Assembly (NCBI GenBank): GCA_038327655.1
Contig: JBBQLG010000001.1
Span: forward strand, 1-64,000
DNA from: JBBQLG01 sp038327655
GTDB taxonomy: Bacteria; Bacteroidota; Bacteroidia; Cytophagales; Spirosomataceae
Direction: 5' to 3'
Length of the DNA: 64,000 bases
Shown here: positions 28,174-36,928 of the stretch, piece after piece
Layout: each line of letters begins with the position of its first letter
Numbering within the stretch: the first letter of the stretch is position 1
The notes under the pieces: generated by a model
What the model was told of the DNA's origin: nothing
Database searches by the model: none
Seen by the model: the letters and a program-made list of their open reading frames with translations, nothing else
Program-made: the position numbers and the translations under genes

Positions 28174-28826
28174 ACCCTTACGACAAAGACAGTATCCGAC
28201 AATTTGTCCAGTTTCTGGACAACCAGGGCAACCCCCAACGAAGTCCCAATGGCCGCGCCAACTTGGCCGAACTCCGCCGGGCTGCCGCCGACCCTCTGAG
28301 CGATACCCGGTCTATCTGGATTTTGGGGTCACTATTACCGGAGAAAGATGGTTGGGCGTTCGATGCCTACCGGCTTGTCGCCACGCTCTACGCCCTGAAC
28401 GCCCAGCGATTTACTACGCCCAACGGGGGTCACCGGCTTCCGGCATTCAGCGATGAAGAGACTGAAACAAAAGCGGTGAAAGCAGGGGACACAAAACGGA
28501 CCTATAGCCGACGCTCGTTTGGCGAATCACTCCGTCGGCTGCGGACACAGCTCGGTGCGGGTGAAGAAAGTTTAGACAAGCGGTTTATCGCGCTGCTCGA
28601 TACCGACCGGGATAACTTGGCTATACCCCTGCGCGGATTCATTCAGCGCGTCGCATCGGCTAAAACGCCCATCCCCGTCAATTACCGGCAGTTATTGACA
28701 GACCTGCTCTATTGGACAGGCGACTCGACCGGCCAATTAGCCGCCCGCAGGCAGTGGGCGCGTGACTACTGGCAACCCGTGATGACCGAAACCGATGCCG
28801 AAGACCTTGCCGCTATTCAGGAATAA
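28170..28826 (+). CDS. cse2: Cascade small subunit Cse2 (CasB)
   Basis: This is a 218-residue, mostly helical, basic protein of the Cse2 family, which lines the belly of Cascade and stabilises the displaced DNA strand. Family-like features are LAELRRAAADPLSDTRSIW near the start, TYSRRSFGESLRRLRTQLGA, and a conserved basic helix LAARRQWARDYWQ at the end. It overlaps cas8e by 4 bp. A 33-bp gap separates it from cas7e. Confidence 0.9.
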   Translation: MNPYDKDSIRQFVQFLDNQGNPQRSPNGRANLAELRRAAADPLSDTRSIWILGSLLPEKDGWAFDAYRLVATLYALNAQRFTTPNGGHRLPAFSDEETETKAVKAGDTKRTYSRRSFGESLRRLRTQLGAGEESLDKRFIALLDTDRDNLAIPLRGFIQRVASAKTPIPVNYRQLLTDLLYWTGDSTGQLAARRQWARDYWQPVMTETDAEDLAAIQE

Positions 28827-28859
28827 CCAATCAACTCAAACCAACCAATTTTAGCCTGC

Positions 28860-30071
28860 ATGAAAACCATCGAATTTCACATTCTCCAGAATTTTCCGCC
28901 CTCAAACCTGAACCGCGATGACACCGGCGCACCCAAAGACTGTAATTTCGGTGGTTATCAACGGCAGCGTATCTCGTCTCAGTGTCTCAAACGCTCGGTT
29001 CGGCAGTCCGCTATATTTCGGGAACAAATGACCGACCGGCTCGGTATCCGCACCAAACGGGCACCTGAAGCAGTGACGAAACGATTGGTCGATTCGGGCC
29101 ATTCCGTGACCCAGGCGCAGGCAATGGCCCGCGAATTTTTTGATGCCCTGTACGGAATCAACGACAAGGGCAACACCGATTATTTGCTTTACGTTGGCTC
29201 CGAAGAACTTGACCGGGTGGTTAAACTACTTCACGGGGCCAACCATGAAACAGGTGCATTGGCCGAGCAATTGGCAACAATGCGAATCGAACACGATACG
29301 CTTCCCAAAAAAGAGAAGGACGCGAAAAAGAAGCAGATCGACGAAGCCGTCAAGCCTTTTTCAGCCCTGGCCGACCAATACAAAAAAGAATACCCGAAGC
29401 ACGTTCGGGCCGTTGATGTGGCCCTGTTCGGACGGATGCTGGCCGATAACCCCGCCGAAAACGTGGATGCTGCCTGTCAGGTAAGCCATGCCATCTCCGT
29501 TAATACGATGAGCATGGAGTTCGATTACTTTACCGCTGTTGACGACCTGCAACCTGCCGAAAATGCCGGTGCGGGCATGATTGGTACGGTAGGCTTCTCC
29601 TCGTCGTGTTTTTACCGCTTTGCCTGTGTGGACGTGAACCAGTTGACACGCAACTTGGGGGGTGATGCCAACGCTGCGGGCGAGGGTATTCTGGCATTTG
29701 CCGAAGCCTTTGTGCAGGCACGGCCGTCGGGCAAACAAAACACCTTTGCCGCTCATTCCCTGCCTGCGCTGGTCATGGTCGTGGTGCGGGAGTCGGGGCA
29801 ACCCGTTTCGCTCGTCAATGCCTTTGAAACGCCCATAAAGCCCGGTGGTAACCACAGTCTGACGCATCAGGCCATTGCCGCGCTGGGGACGCACTATGCC
29901 AAACTCAAGCGGATGTACGGCCTGAACGGACAAGCCACCTGCGTGGTATTGGATGCGGAAACCGGCATACAAAACGCCCTGAGCGAAGCCAGCGTAGGCG
30001 TACTCGATACGGTACCCGCCTTGCTGGATGGCCTCAAGAGATCGCTCACCGCTAACCCCGTTTCGGCATGA
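28860..30071 (+). CDS. cas7e: Cascade backbone subunit Cas7e (CasC)
   Basis: This is a 403-residue protein starting MKTIEFHILQNFPPSNLNRD, the typical Cas7e N-terminus that introduces the RAMP fold. GGYQRQRISSQCLKRSVRQS is the crRNA-contact region, and SHAISVNTMSMEFDYFTAVDD lies in the core. Six copies form the crRNA-holding spine. It is somewhat longer than the E. coli protein (about 363), with extra charged sequence near residues 140-175 (KKEKDAKKKQIDEA). Its stop overlaps the cas5e start by 4 bp. Confidence 0.95.
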   Translation: MKTIEFHILQNFPPSNLNRDDTGAPKDCNFGGYQRQRISSQCLKRSVRQSAIFREQMTDRLGIRTKRAPEAVTKRLVDSGHSVTQAQAMAREFFDALYGINDKGNTDYLLYVGSEELDRVVKLLHGANHETGALAEQLATMRIEHDTLPKKEKDAKKKQIDEAVKPFSALADQYKKEYPKHVRAVDVALFGRMLADNPAENVDAACQVSHAISVNTMSMEFDYFTAVDDLQPAENAGAGMIGTVGFSSSCFYRFACVDVNQLTRNLGGDANAAGEGILAFAEAFVQARPSGKQNTFAAHSLPALVMVVVRESGQPVSLVNAFETPIKPGGNHSLTHQAIAALGTHYAKLKRMYGLNGQATCVVLDAETGIQNALSEASVGVLDTVPALLDGLKRSLTANPVSA

Positions 30072-30880
30072 GCTACACCCTGATTATGCGGCTGGCCGGG
30101 CCAATGCAGGCGTGGGGGGTCAGCAGCCGGTTTGGTATCCGGGAAACGCTTTCCGAACCCTCCAAAAGCGGGGTTATCGGATTGCTCTGTGCCGCCCTCG
30201 GCTGGGATCGGGCGGCTCCCATCCACCCTATTGCCGGTAAGGCATACACGCTGGCTGATTTGTCGGCCATGCCCTTTGGTGTTCGGGTTGTGAGGGAGGG
30301 CATCCTCCGGCGCGATTACCACACGGCCCAGAATGTGCTTCGGGCAAAAGCCAAACTTAAACCCGGCAGGCCCGCCAACCCCGGCGACTTGCAGGATACC
30401 GTACTTTCGGAACGGTTTTACCTGAGCGATGCTTACTTTCTGGTCGGCTTCGAGAGTCAGGACGAGTCTCTGCTGCGGGCGTTGGAAGCGGCATTGGCTA
30501 ACCCATACTGGCCGTTGAGTCTGGGCCGGAAAGCCTTTGTTCCGTCCTGGCCCATTTGCATTAGGCAAGACGAAGAAGAATCCGCTTCGGGCGTACTTCC
30601 TGAGGCTCTGGTAACTGCCCTGTTAACCATTGTTGACCCTGTGCTGGCAACGGGCGTAGCCAACACCGACACCAACCGGGTTCGGTCAACCGATTTATCA
30701 ACCCATTCACTCCGACTAATCACCGACACAGATACCGCGACCAGTACAACAGATACGGTGCTTCGATCAGCGGGCTACATCCCCGTCAGTCGTACACAGC
30801 GTACCGATGTTCCGCTCTCGTTTGAGCCTCGTCGGTTTTTACCCCGTGAGGTTGTCACGTATATTCCTGCTCCCCGATAA
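30068..30880 (+). CDS. cas5e: Cascade subunit Cas5e (CasD)
   Basis: This is a 270-residue RAMP protein that binds the crRNA 5' handle. It starts MSYTLIMRLAGPMQAWGVSS, with the typical FGIRETLSEPSKSGVIGLLC segment after it and LSLGRKAFVPSWP in the middle. The decayed fragment at 9076-9207 is a near copy of this middle part. It overlaps cas7e by 4 bp and precedes cas6e by 11 bp. Confidence 0.95.
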   Translation: MSYTLIMRLAGPMQAWGVSSRFGIRETLSEPSKSGVIGLLCAALGWDRAAPIHPIAGKAYTLADLSAMPFGVRVVREGILRRDYHTAQNVLRAKAKLKPGRPANPGDLQDTVLSERFYLSDAYFLVGFESQDESLLRALEAALANPYWPLSLGRKAFVPSWPICIRQDEEESASGVLPEALVTALLTIVDPVLATGVANTDTNRVRSTDLSTHSLRLITDTDTATSTTDTVLRSAGYIPVSRTQRTDVPLSFEPRRFLPREVVTYIPAPR

Positions 30881-30891
30881 TCCGACGAACC

Positions 30892-31563
30892 ATGTATTTA
30901 TCTAAACTACTGCTTAATCCCCGCTCGGCTGAAGCCCGCCGGGATGTAAGCGCACTGTATGACCTGCACCGCACCCTGGCCCGCGCTTTTGAGACGGCAC
31001 CCGGCCTTGACTACCGCGCTGAACACGGCGTGCTGTTCCGGCTGGAACCCTTAGCGAATCGCGATGCCCAGCCAACGGTGTTGGTTCAATCAGCTACTGA
31101 ACCGGACTGGGCTAAACTACCCGCAAACTACCTGCTTTCGATGAAGTCAAGTGCATTCAGTCTTGACTTTAATGATGGGCAGCAGTTCCGGTTCCGGCTG
31201 GTCGCCAACCCGACGCGCAAAGAAAAGCGCGAAGGAAAAAAACAGGGTCGGCGTATGGCATTGCCCGATTATCTCACGGAGACCAACCAGGCTGATGGCC
31301 CCACTCCCGCTCAGGAATGGCTTGGCCGCAAAGGACATCAGCATGGATTTGACGTGCTTTGGGCCAGTAGTGATGGGTTTTGGCAGGGTAGTTCCCAACA
31401 AAGCGGCATTCCGTCCAAGCGGGCTTTGCCTTTGTATGGCGTTCGATTTGACGGAGCGTTACGAGTTACAGACCCGGCTCTCTTTGGGTTGGCCTTGCAG
31501 CAGGGTATTGGCCCGGCCAAAGCGTTTGGTTTTGGGCTGCTCTCATTGGCCCGACTTGGTTAG
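30892..31563 (+). CDS. cas6e: crRNA endoribonuclease Cas6e (CasE)
   Basis: This is a 223-residue RAMP nuclease that cuts pre-crRNA in each repeat and stays on the 3' hairpin. It starts MYLSKLLLNPRSAEARRDV, and the early LYDLHRTLARAF holds the His usually implicated in catalysis. The C-terminal glycine-rich motif QGIGPAKAFGFGLLSLARLG is diagnostic. It is the last gene of the cas operon; a hairpin follows at 31572. Confidence 0.95.
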   Translation: MYLSKLLLNPRSAEARRDVSALYDLHRTLARAFETAPGLDYRAEHGVLFRLEPLANRDAQPTVLVQSATEPDWAKLPANYLLSMKSSAFSLDFNDGQQFRFRLVANPTRKEKREGKKQGRRMALPDYLTETNQADGPTPAQEWLGRKGHQHGFDVLWASSDGFWQGSSQQSGIPSKRALPLYGVRFDGALRVTDPALFGLALQQGIGPAKAFGFGLLSLARLG

Positions 31564-31571
31564 TTGTCTTA

Positions 31572-31608
31572 CGTTGCCCGGTTGGTAATATTGTCCAGTC
31601 GGGCAACG
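31572..31608 (+). terminator. Hairpin after cas6e
   Basis: A perfect 9-bp stem CGTTGCCCG / CGGGCAACG with a 19-nt loop begins 9 bp after the cas6e stop. There is no T-run, so it is either a weak terminator or an RNA-stability element closing the cas operon. Confidence 0.4.
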
Positions 31609-31791
31609 CAGCCACACAGAATAAAAACACGGTTCTGTTCCCTCCCCAAAGCCCACATTCAGCCGCCGGTATTTATGACATGGCTTGAGCAGGCGAAACC
31701 ATTCAACTTTATGGCCTTATCCAACAAACACATTATCAAGTATATAGATGTGAGTTTTGCACAAAAACGTATTTAATTATTTACACAAAAA

Positions 31792-31841
31792 CACATTTAA
31801 ACATTTGTTTAAAACCACATTTACACAAATGTTTAAATGTG
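31792..31841. repeat. 17-bp perfect inverted repeat at the 3' end of the partition operon
   Basis: CACATTTAAACATTTGT (31792-31808) is repeated in inverse at 31825-31841 with 16 bp between. The right arm overlaps the stop codon of the RHH gene. The surroundings are very A/T-rich with several TTTACACAAA-like words. It could be a centromere-like site or a terminator for the minus-strand par genes. Confidence 0.6.
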
Positions 31842-32084
31842 CAAATCATTCTTAACCAAGTCAAGAATATAGTCACGAGCTGTTCGTTCACCCACAATCT
31901 TCATTTTCATTGATTTGAAGAGGTCTATGGGCATATCAATAGTCACGCGTTTGGTAACCTCTTTGGTTGAGTGAATCTCATTAACTGCCTTCTCGGTCTG
32001 CTCAATGTTGATTTCTGATTTTTTCAGGCTGATTTTTGGGCTTAACCCCAACGTGTCTTTTAAACCTAATTTCTCTTTTGCCAT
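31833..32084 (-). CDS. Ribbon-helix-helix partition protein (ParG/ParB-like)
   Basis: This is an 83-residue protein with a flexible, Lys-rich N-terminus (LGLKDTLGLSPKISLKK). Its C-terminal ribbon-helix-helix motif is VTKRVTIDMPIDLFKSMKMK followed by ERTARDYILDLV. In small plasmid partition systems such a protein binds the centromere, represses the operon and stimulates the ParA ATPase. It is the second gene behind parA, 11 bp downstream. Both ends of the operon carry A/T-rich palindromes that could be its binding sites. Confidence 0.78.
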   Translation of the reverse strand: MAKEKLGLKDTLGLSPKISLKKSEINIEQTEKAVNEIHSTKEVTKRVTIDMPIDLFKSMKMKIVGERTARDYILDLVKNDLHI

Positions 32085-32095
32085 TGATTTGCGAC

Positions 32096-32737
32096 TTAAA
32101 GTTTTTTGATAATTTGGGTTAATTCATTGAACAGTGCTACCGTTTCAGCCTTGGCCTTCTCATCCTTGTATTCGATCACCCCAAGCCCTTTAATTACCGC
32201 TTCTTTGTAGGCTGTTCGGTTCTTGAGCGTAGTTTTTAAGACCGGAATCTCGGTTTCATCTAAAACCTCTTTAACCTCTTTTGCCAGATTGGTATTGGAT
32301 TGATATTGATTAAGCAGAAAGTAAGCCGGGATGGCCTTTTCCTTTTCTTCCACTGCATCTTGATAGCGCTCAAGAAATTGCTTCGTAGCCCACATATCTA
32401 AGCCGCTTGCCAGAATGGGGATTAAGAGCATATCTGCCAGCAGGATGATTTTACTCGTCACCTTATTGAGCGACGGCGTACCGTCTATAATGACGACCTC
32501 GTAATCCCTGCTGATCAACTTCACATTTTTGGATAGTTCTATTCCATCCGGCTGCCCAAACACGGGAATGGGGGGCGATTCATCGGGTCTGATCCCTGAC
32601 CAATGTATGGCACTCTGGTTGGTATCAACGTCAAAAATGCAAACCTTATAACCGGCATGGGCAAAGCATACGGCCAGGTTTTGAGAGATAGTTGACTTAC
32701 CGACACCCCCTTTGAGACTTGTTATTGAAAGAATCAT
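32096..32737 (-). CDS. parA: ParA-family partition ATPase
   Basis: This is a 213-residue deviant-Walker ATPase. It starts MILSITSLKGGVGKSTISQN, with the KGGVGKS deviant Walker A, then VCIFDVDTNQSAIHW (Walker A') and VVIIDGTPSLN (Walker B-like). The short length without an N-terminal HTH is that of type Ib plasmid ParA proteins that work with RHH partners. It segregates low-copy plasmids by dynamic binding to the nucleoid. Its presence inside a chromosome-like region suggests that a plasmid or integrative element contributed this part. Confidence 0.9.
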   Translation of the reverse strand: MILSITSLKGGVGKSTISQNLAVCFAHAGYKVCIFDVDTNQSAIHWSGIRPDESPPIPVFGQPDGIELSKNVKLISRDYEVVIIDGTPSLNKVTSKIILLADMLLIPILASGLDMWATKQFLERYQDAVEEKEKAIPAYFLLNQYQSNTNLAKEVKEVLDETEIPVLKTTLKNRTAYKEAVIKGLGVIEYKDEKAKAETVALFNELTQIIKKL

Positions 32738-32799
32738 TTGATAATCTGATTATTGCAGAATCAAAGGTAATAAATTGCACAAATAATCAAAAGTGTATT

Positions 32800-32877
32800 T
32801 CAGTATTTGTGTAATTTATTAAATACACATTTATGTAAATACACAAATACTGATTTACCCAAATCAGTATTTGTGTA
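32800..32877. promoter_or_regulatory. Operator/centromere-like repeats upstream of parA
   Basis: The 14-mer TCAGTATTTGTGTA occurs at 32800-32813 and 32864-32877, and its exact inverse TACACAAATACTGA at 32840-32853. The last two form a perfect inverted repeat with 10 bp between. They lie 63-140 bp upstream of the parA start in A/T-rich DNA, where parS/operator sites of ParA-RHH systems normally are. The 300 bp to the right (32880-33176) hold no recognisable gene. Confidence 0.7.
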
Positions 32878-33176
32878 TAACTGATGACTTTGGTATCTTG
32901 AGAAAGATTGGGCATCAACGTAAGCGGGGGTAACTATAGTAGCAGACGAAACACAGACGATATGCTCGTTGCTTACTGTGCTTCAGCAAGGCTGACAGTA
33001 AGAGCACTGACAACTAAGAGATGGCCCAGACGTGGCCGAATTATCTCCAACTAACCTGCTTGTCTTGCCCAATTGTCAACTGAGAAACGTTTGGTAACGT
33101 GGCCGAAGTGGAGGGTTAGCCGTATTTGAGACGGAAAACGCCGACCTAAAAGCCGTCATAGAAATTAACACACTTT

Positions 33177-33922
33177 TTAATCACGTTTTACCGTATGAAT
33201 ACGCCCATTTGTAAAAAGAACCCCCTCATTGGCTCGGATAGCGTGAAGCGACCTTAACAGGTCTTGTGCTCCACGCCACACAACCCGGATTGGCACGCTG
33301 ATGAGCAAAAGTGCAACCTGGACTTGATGCCAACCCGAATCCCTTAACAACCCGGCTGCAAAGCCGGAAACAACCGCAAATGGCTGTAATACCAAGACCG
33401 CATACACTCCTGACCGTAGTGGGCCGACTGTTCCCGGCAAAAAACCTGTAACGCACCGTGGTCGTTGAAACGGTACAAGTCATGCTTTAAATCACGTTGG
33501 TAAGCCCCTTGACGGCGGTTATTACGCCGATTCTCAACCGAAGGCAGTTGGCCGGTGGTCAGGTAAGTGTCATACACCCCCTTCAAAAACTGACAAATTA
33601 ACTCATTCTCCGCTACCCAATCCGCACAATGGTAGCCATGCGGACTCAACGTGATTAACCTCGGATGGCGCTCTTTGAGAACACCCCCCTGCTGCTCGAA
33701 TACTTCGATCAGCAACGCTTTCTCTACATAGCCCAAGAGCGGATTCCGCAACTTATTGAGCAAAAGTTGTACTTTATTATTGTTTTCGTAGCCCATCCCT
33801 TTGCTGTACCCATCCAACTGGGCCACCCGGTTACGGGCATGGTTGGGGTCCAGGTGAATGACCCAGCGGAAGGTACTGTTGAGCGGGTCGGCTTCAAAGC
33901 GGGCTGATGGTACGCTATTCAT
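33177..33922 (-). pseudogene. Unrecognised gene split by a frameshift
   Basis: ATG 33920-33922 opens a frame with protein-like composition (WVIHLDPNHARNRVAQLDGY, RLITLSPHGYHCADWVAENE, HDLYRFNDHGALQVF) that stops at 33344. The shifted frame to 33177 reads on plausibly (WHQVQVALLLISVPIRVVWR, then GAQDLLRSLHAIRANEG). The two probably formed one protein of about 245 residues, with the shift between 33345 and 33440. I do not know the family. It sits between the par operon and integrase 2, so it may belong to the mobile element. Confidence 0.45.
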
Positions 33923-33958
33923 GGACGATGTTTGTAGTAAGTATGAATTAAAAACCAC

Positions 33959-34634
33959 TGGGAGATTTGCCTGTCTGCCAGACCCCGGGTTAACCGTTGA
34001 TAACCGTTGGCAGAACAGCGTGAACGGTAGACTAACTTTTTTAGCATTGTTTTCTCAAACCGATTAACTGCCGGTTTACGCAAAAAAACAGGCGTATGGG
34101 CGCACGCCTTCGCTCCGCATCTGCTGGGGGCAGTCGGGTAAAGGATTGGCAAGGCTGGGTGTACTCGTCAGTACCCGGCCCCTGAGCGATGATTGATTTT
34201 AGCGGGTGGGGGTGCCCGTCCCTGATTCATGAGCATGGCCCCGATTGCTATCCGTGGTTTAGGAGGCCCGTATTTACCAGCATCAACAAATTGCATATCA
34301 ACGGTTTATGTTTTTTGACAGTGCAAGTGTCGGTAGGTTTTCGGGCGAAGTCAAGTAGTCATGGAATTATTATCTACTATTTCGATATGCTTAGAGAATT
34401 TACGAAGAGGTGATGACTTGTGTTCATTCTTTTTCTAAAGTGGGGGTTGGTGTCCCGGTCATCGTCAGGTGGTGTCTGACTGGTGTTTTCTGGGTATGCA
34501 AGCCCGCCTATAGGACAAGCGAAGTAGCCTCTGGCAGCGTCATTTGGGGATATTACAAGCGTGTAATTTTGTAATTTTCGTTGACTGACACAGTATTACA
34601 TCGCGGTAATGACCGGGGTGGACAAATGTCGGCT
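33959..34634. other. No gene recognised
   Basis: About 700 bp without a frame I can support. Short frames exist on both strands but have no family-like features or start context. It may be decayed mobile DNA. Confidence 0.5.
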
Positions 34635-34721
34635 CCCTGTCTTACTGGGTGTCCTCTCCCCTGTCTTACTAGGGAGAGGACACCCCAGAGGACAGGGGAG
34701 AGGACACCCAGTAAGACAGGG
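34635..34721. repeat. 31-bp perfect inverted repeat with alternative inner fold
   Basis: Positions 34635-34665 are the exact reverse complement of 34691-34721, with a 25-nt loop. Inside, GGGTGTCCTCTCCC (34647-34660) can instead pair with GGGAGAGGACACCC at 34672-34685, 14 bp. The element is built from the words CTGTCTTACT and GGTGTCCTCTCCC repeated in both directions. It lies in a gene-free stretch about 400 bp before integrase 2. Confidence 0.8.
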
Positions 34722-35069
34722 GTAATCATCAGTAATGAACTGATTATCAGTGGTAATACTAAAATGAGTAACACACCATCAGAAGCGTCTCAAAAATCGG
34801 GACGGGTTGGCTGTTGACAGTATCCTTATTGGGTCGTAATGCTATGCAACTAAATTGCCTCTATGATAAGAGTAAGACTCACCCTTGCTGTCAATCTGTA
34901 CTACACCATTTGCGCGGAGTGGGCTGGCATTTCAGTCTGCAACAGACCATCTCAGCGTTCGGTAAGACGGGGCATAAGCCGGGCGATACTGATGGATCGC
35001 TATGGAATCAACCAGGGAATTGGTTTATAGAAAATCTTCACCGTCTTATAAATTATCCTTTGCGAGAAA

Positions 35070-35093
35070 TGGTGAAATTTCGTTATTTCACCA
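35070..35093 (+). promoter_or_regulatory. 9-bp palindrome upstream of integrase 2
   Basis: TGGTGAAAT and ATTTCACCA flank a 6-nt loop 25 bp before ATG 35118. A promoter-like TATCCTTTG lies at 35054. It may be an operator or a 5'-UTR hairpin controlling the recombinase. Confidence 0.45.
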
Positions 35094-35117
35094 CCTTTGC
35101 CCAAAACCCGATTCATT

Positions 35118-36331
35118 ATGGCCGATTCCTCCATCAGTCTACATCATCACCAAAACGAGGGGGACAATCAGGCCGTCGGTAAGACCATTACCCGCTACAC
35201 CATCAGCCAACTGATTCGCTACTTTGCCGCTGACCTGCCCAAGTCGAGTAACTACCCCCGCCATGCCAGGGCTTATGTGGCTTTCTGTTTAAAAGAAGGG
35301 TTCGGTATTGACAGCATGAGTGTTGCCCGATTCACCGCCGGGCTACCGCCCAACCGCGTATCACCCATTCGGAAGTTCCTGCTCTTTTATCAGACCATCG
35401 GTTGCCCCCTTATCATCGCTGACCCCAAGACGACCAAGATACCACCAGCCGCCAATGAACTGATCCTGACCTTTATTCGGGAAGCCAAAAGCCTGCGTGG
35501 AGATCGCTCCAAAGAGACTTACACCAAAGCACTCAACGCCTTCTTTATCTACCTCGACGGTCAAATAGCGCGGGGCCAACCGGCATCTTTCAGCGGCCTG
35601 ACCGTATCAGACTTCGTCCAGCATCTGAAAGATAACCAGTACTCCGCCTTCACCGTCAACTTATACTTGTCAGCCATCAAGCAATTGGCCGCCTGGTGCA
35701 TCCGCCGACGCGAGGACCTGATAGTAGGCGACGACCAACTCAATGCCCTGCGCGACATTGACGATGTGCGGGGGCTGGCTATCGAACGTACCTTCTACAA
35801 AGACAGCCTGGAAGCCGACGAGCGGCAACGGGTTTTGGACGATGTTGAAACCACACGCGACCGGGCGGTTCTGGTTCTGCTGGGCCTGGAGGGTTTACGG
35901 ACGGTCGAAGTGACCCGGCTCAGGTTGGGCGATTTAGATTTCGAGAGGCATCAACTACAAGTGCTGGGCAAAGGCAAGAGTACGAAGAAAGCCATCAAAT
36001 TCTTCGCGGCTTGTCGGCAGGTGTTGCAAACGTATTTAGAAGAAACAAACCGCTGGCCCATTCCCAATGGCCGACGGGGGAGTCCCTGTTTGACGACCTA
36101 AAGAAGCATCAAATCCGGTACATCGTGGATAAGCAGTTCAGGAAGCATGGCTTGAAACGGGTGGGGATGTCGGCTCACAGTCTGCGGCATACGGTTGGCC
36201 AACTCCTTCTGGAGGAAGGCGTAAGTCTGGAACACGTCCAGCAACACCTGCGCCACGAAACACTGGAAACGACGCAGTTTTATACCAAGAAAAAAACGCG
36301 CAAGACGTATTTTGAGCAGATGCCCGATTGA
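35118..36331 (+). pseudogene. Tyrosine recombinase, split by a one-base frameshift
   Basis: The first frame (ATG 35118 to TAA 36101) carries the core-binding domain, GLRTVEVTRL (Arg) and GKGKSTKKAI (Lys). The second frame carries HSLRHTVG, HLRHE and TQFYTKK up to 36331. The break is at the G5 run near 36076-36080; six Gs would join the frames as RGESLFDDL. About half the residues equal those of the integrase at 9460-10722. As it stands, the first product lacks the Tyr nucleophile. The start is ATG 35118 because a TTG-started extension overlaps the upstream palindrome and adds little. Confidence 0.85.
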
Positions 36332-36360
36332 GCGGTGTACTGAAATAATTTCCTCCACAA

Positions 36361-36395
36361 AAAACCGCGTCAGAAGAATCTGAACGCGGCTTTTT
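36361..36395. terminator. Rho-independent terminator after integrase 2
   Basis: CCGCGT...ACGCGG stem with inner CAG/CTG, loop AAGAAT, preceded by an A-run and followed by TTTTT. It can act in both directions. The stretch from here to 36928 contains no supported gene. Confidence 0.75.
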
Positions 36396-36928
36396 AACGC
36401 TGTTTAGTGTCCTTTGATAATCACCTGTTAATTCCGATGGAGTGTATTCCACTGATGAACGAGACCGCTTAGTTGCCCGTTCTGAATCTGGGTGGCGGAC
36501 GCTGTCCTGTAGGAACCTCTTTAGGGCGAGTAACAGGGTGCTTTGTTGCGTCAGAAGTTGAGCAGAGTGATTTGGCAGGGTTTAATGGCCCCTCGTGTCC
36601 GTCAACGTAGCCCGAAGCCTTATCGTCGCCCGTCTTGGTCAGGGGCTGACCACCCAACTGATTTAACAACTGGATGAATTCCCAGGCCCGTGTTTAGGCC
36701 ATCTTCGTCGCTTCGGTGATTCAGGGAAGTGACACACGTCACTGAACGCTTCCTGTGATTCGGCAACAATACCCCTTGAGGGTAACTGTATTGGTTACCT
36801 TCGCGGTGCCTATTTCGGTTATTGCATAAAGAGCGCCCGTTAACTATACTGTGGCTAATTAGTTGATACCGTGGCTAGTGTGAAGGCGTGGAGCCTTCCG
36901 CTCGTTGCCGTTTATCAAGTTACCTGCC

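Noticed and set aside
34814..35182. 122-codon plus-strand frame before integrase 2
   Set aside because: Overlaps the integrase start and the upstream palindrome, and has no recognisable composition or family.
36469..36702. Minus-strand frame with AWEFIQLLNQLGGQPLTKTG, start ATG 36700-36702
   Set aside because: Has a stop at codon 3 after that ATG and no family; perhaps a decayed mobile gene, but support is too weak to list.
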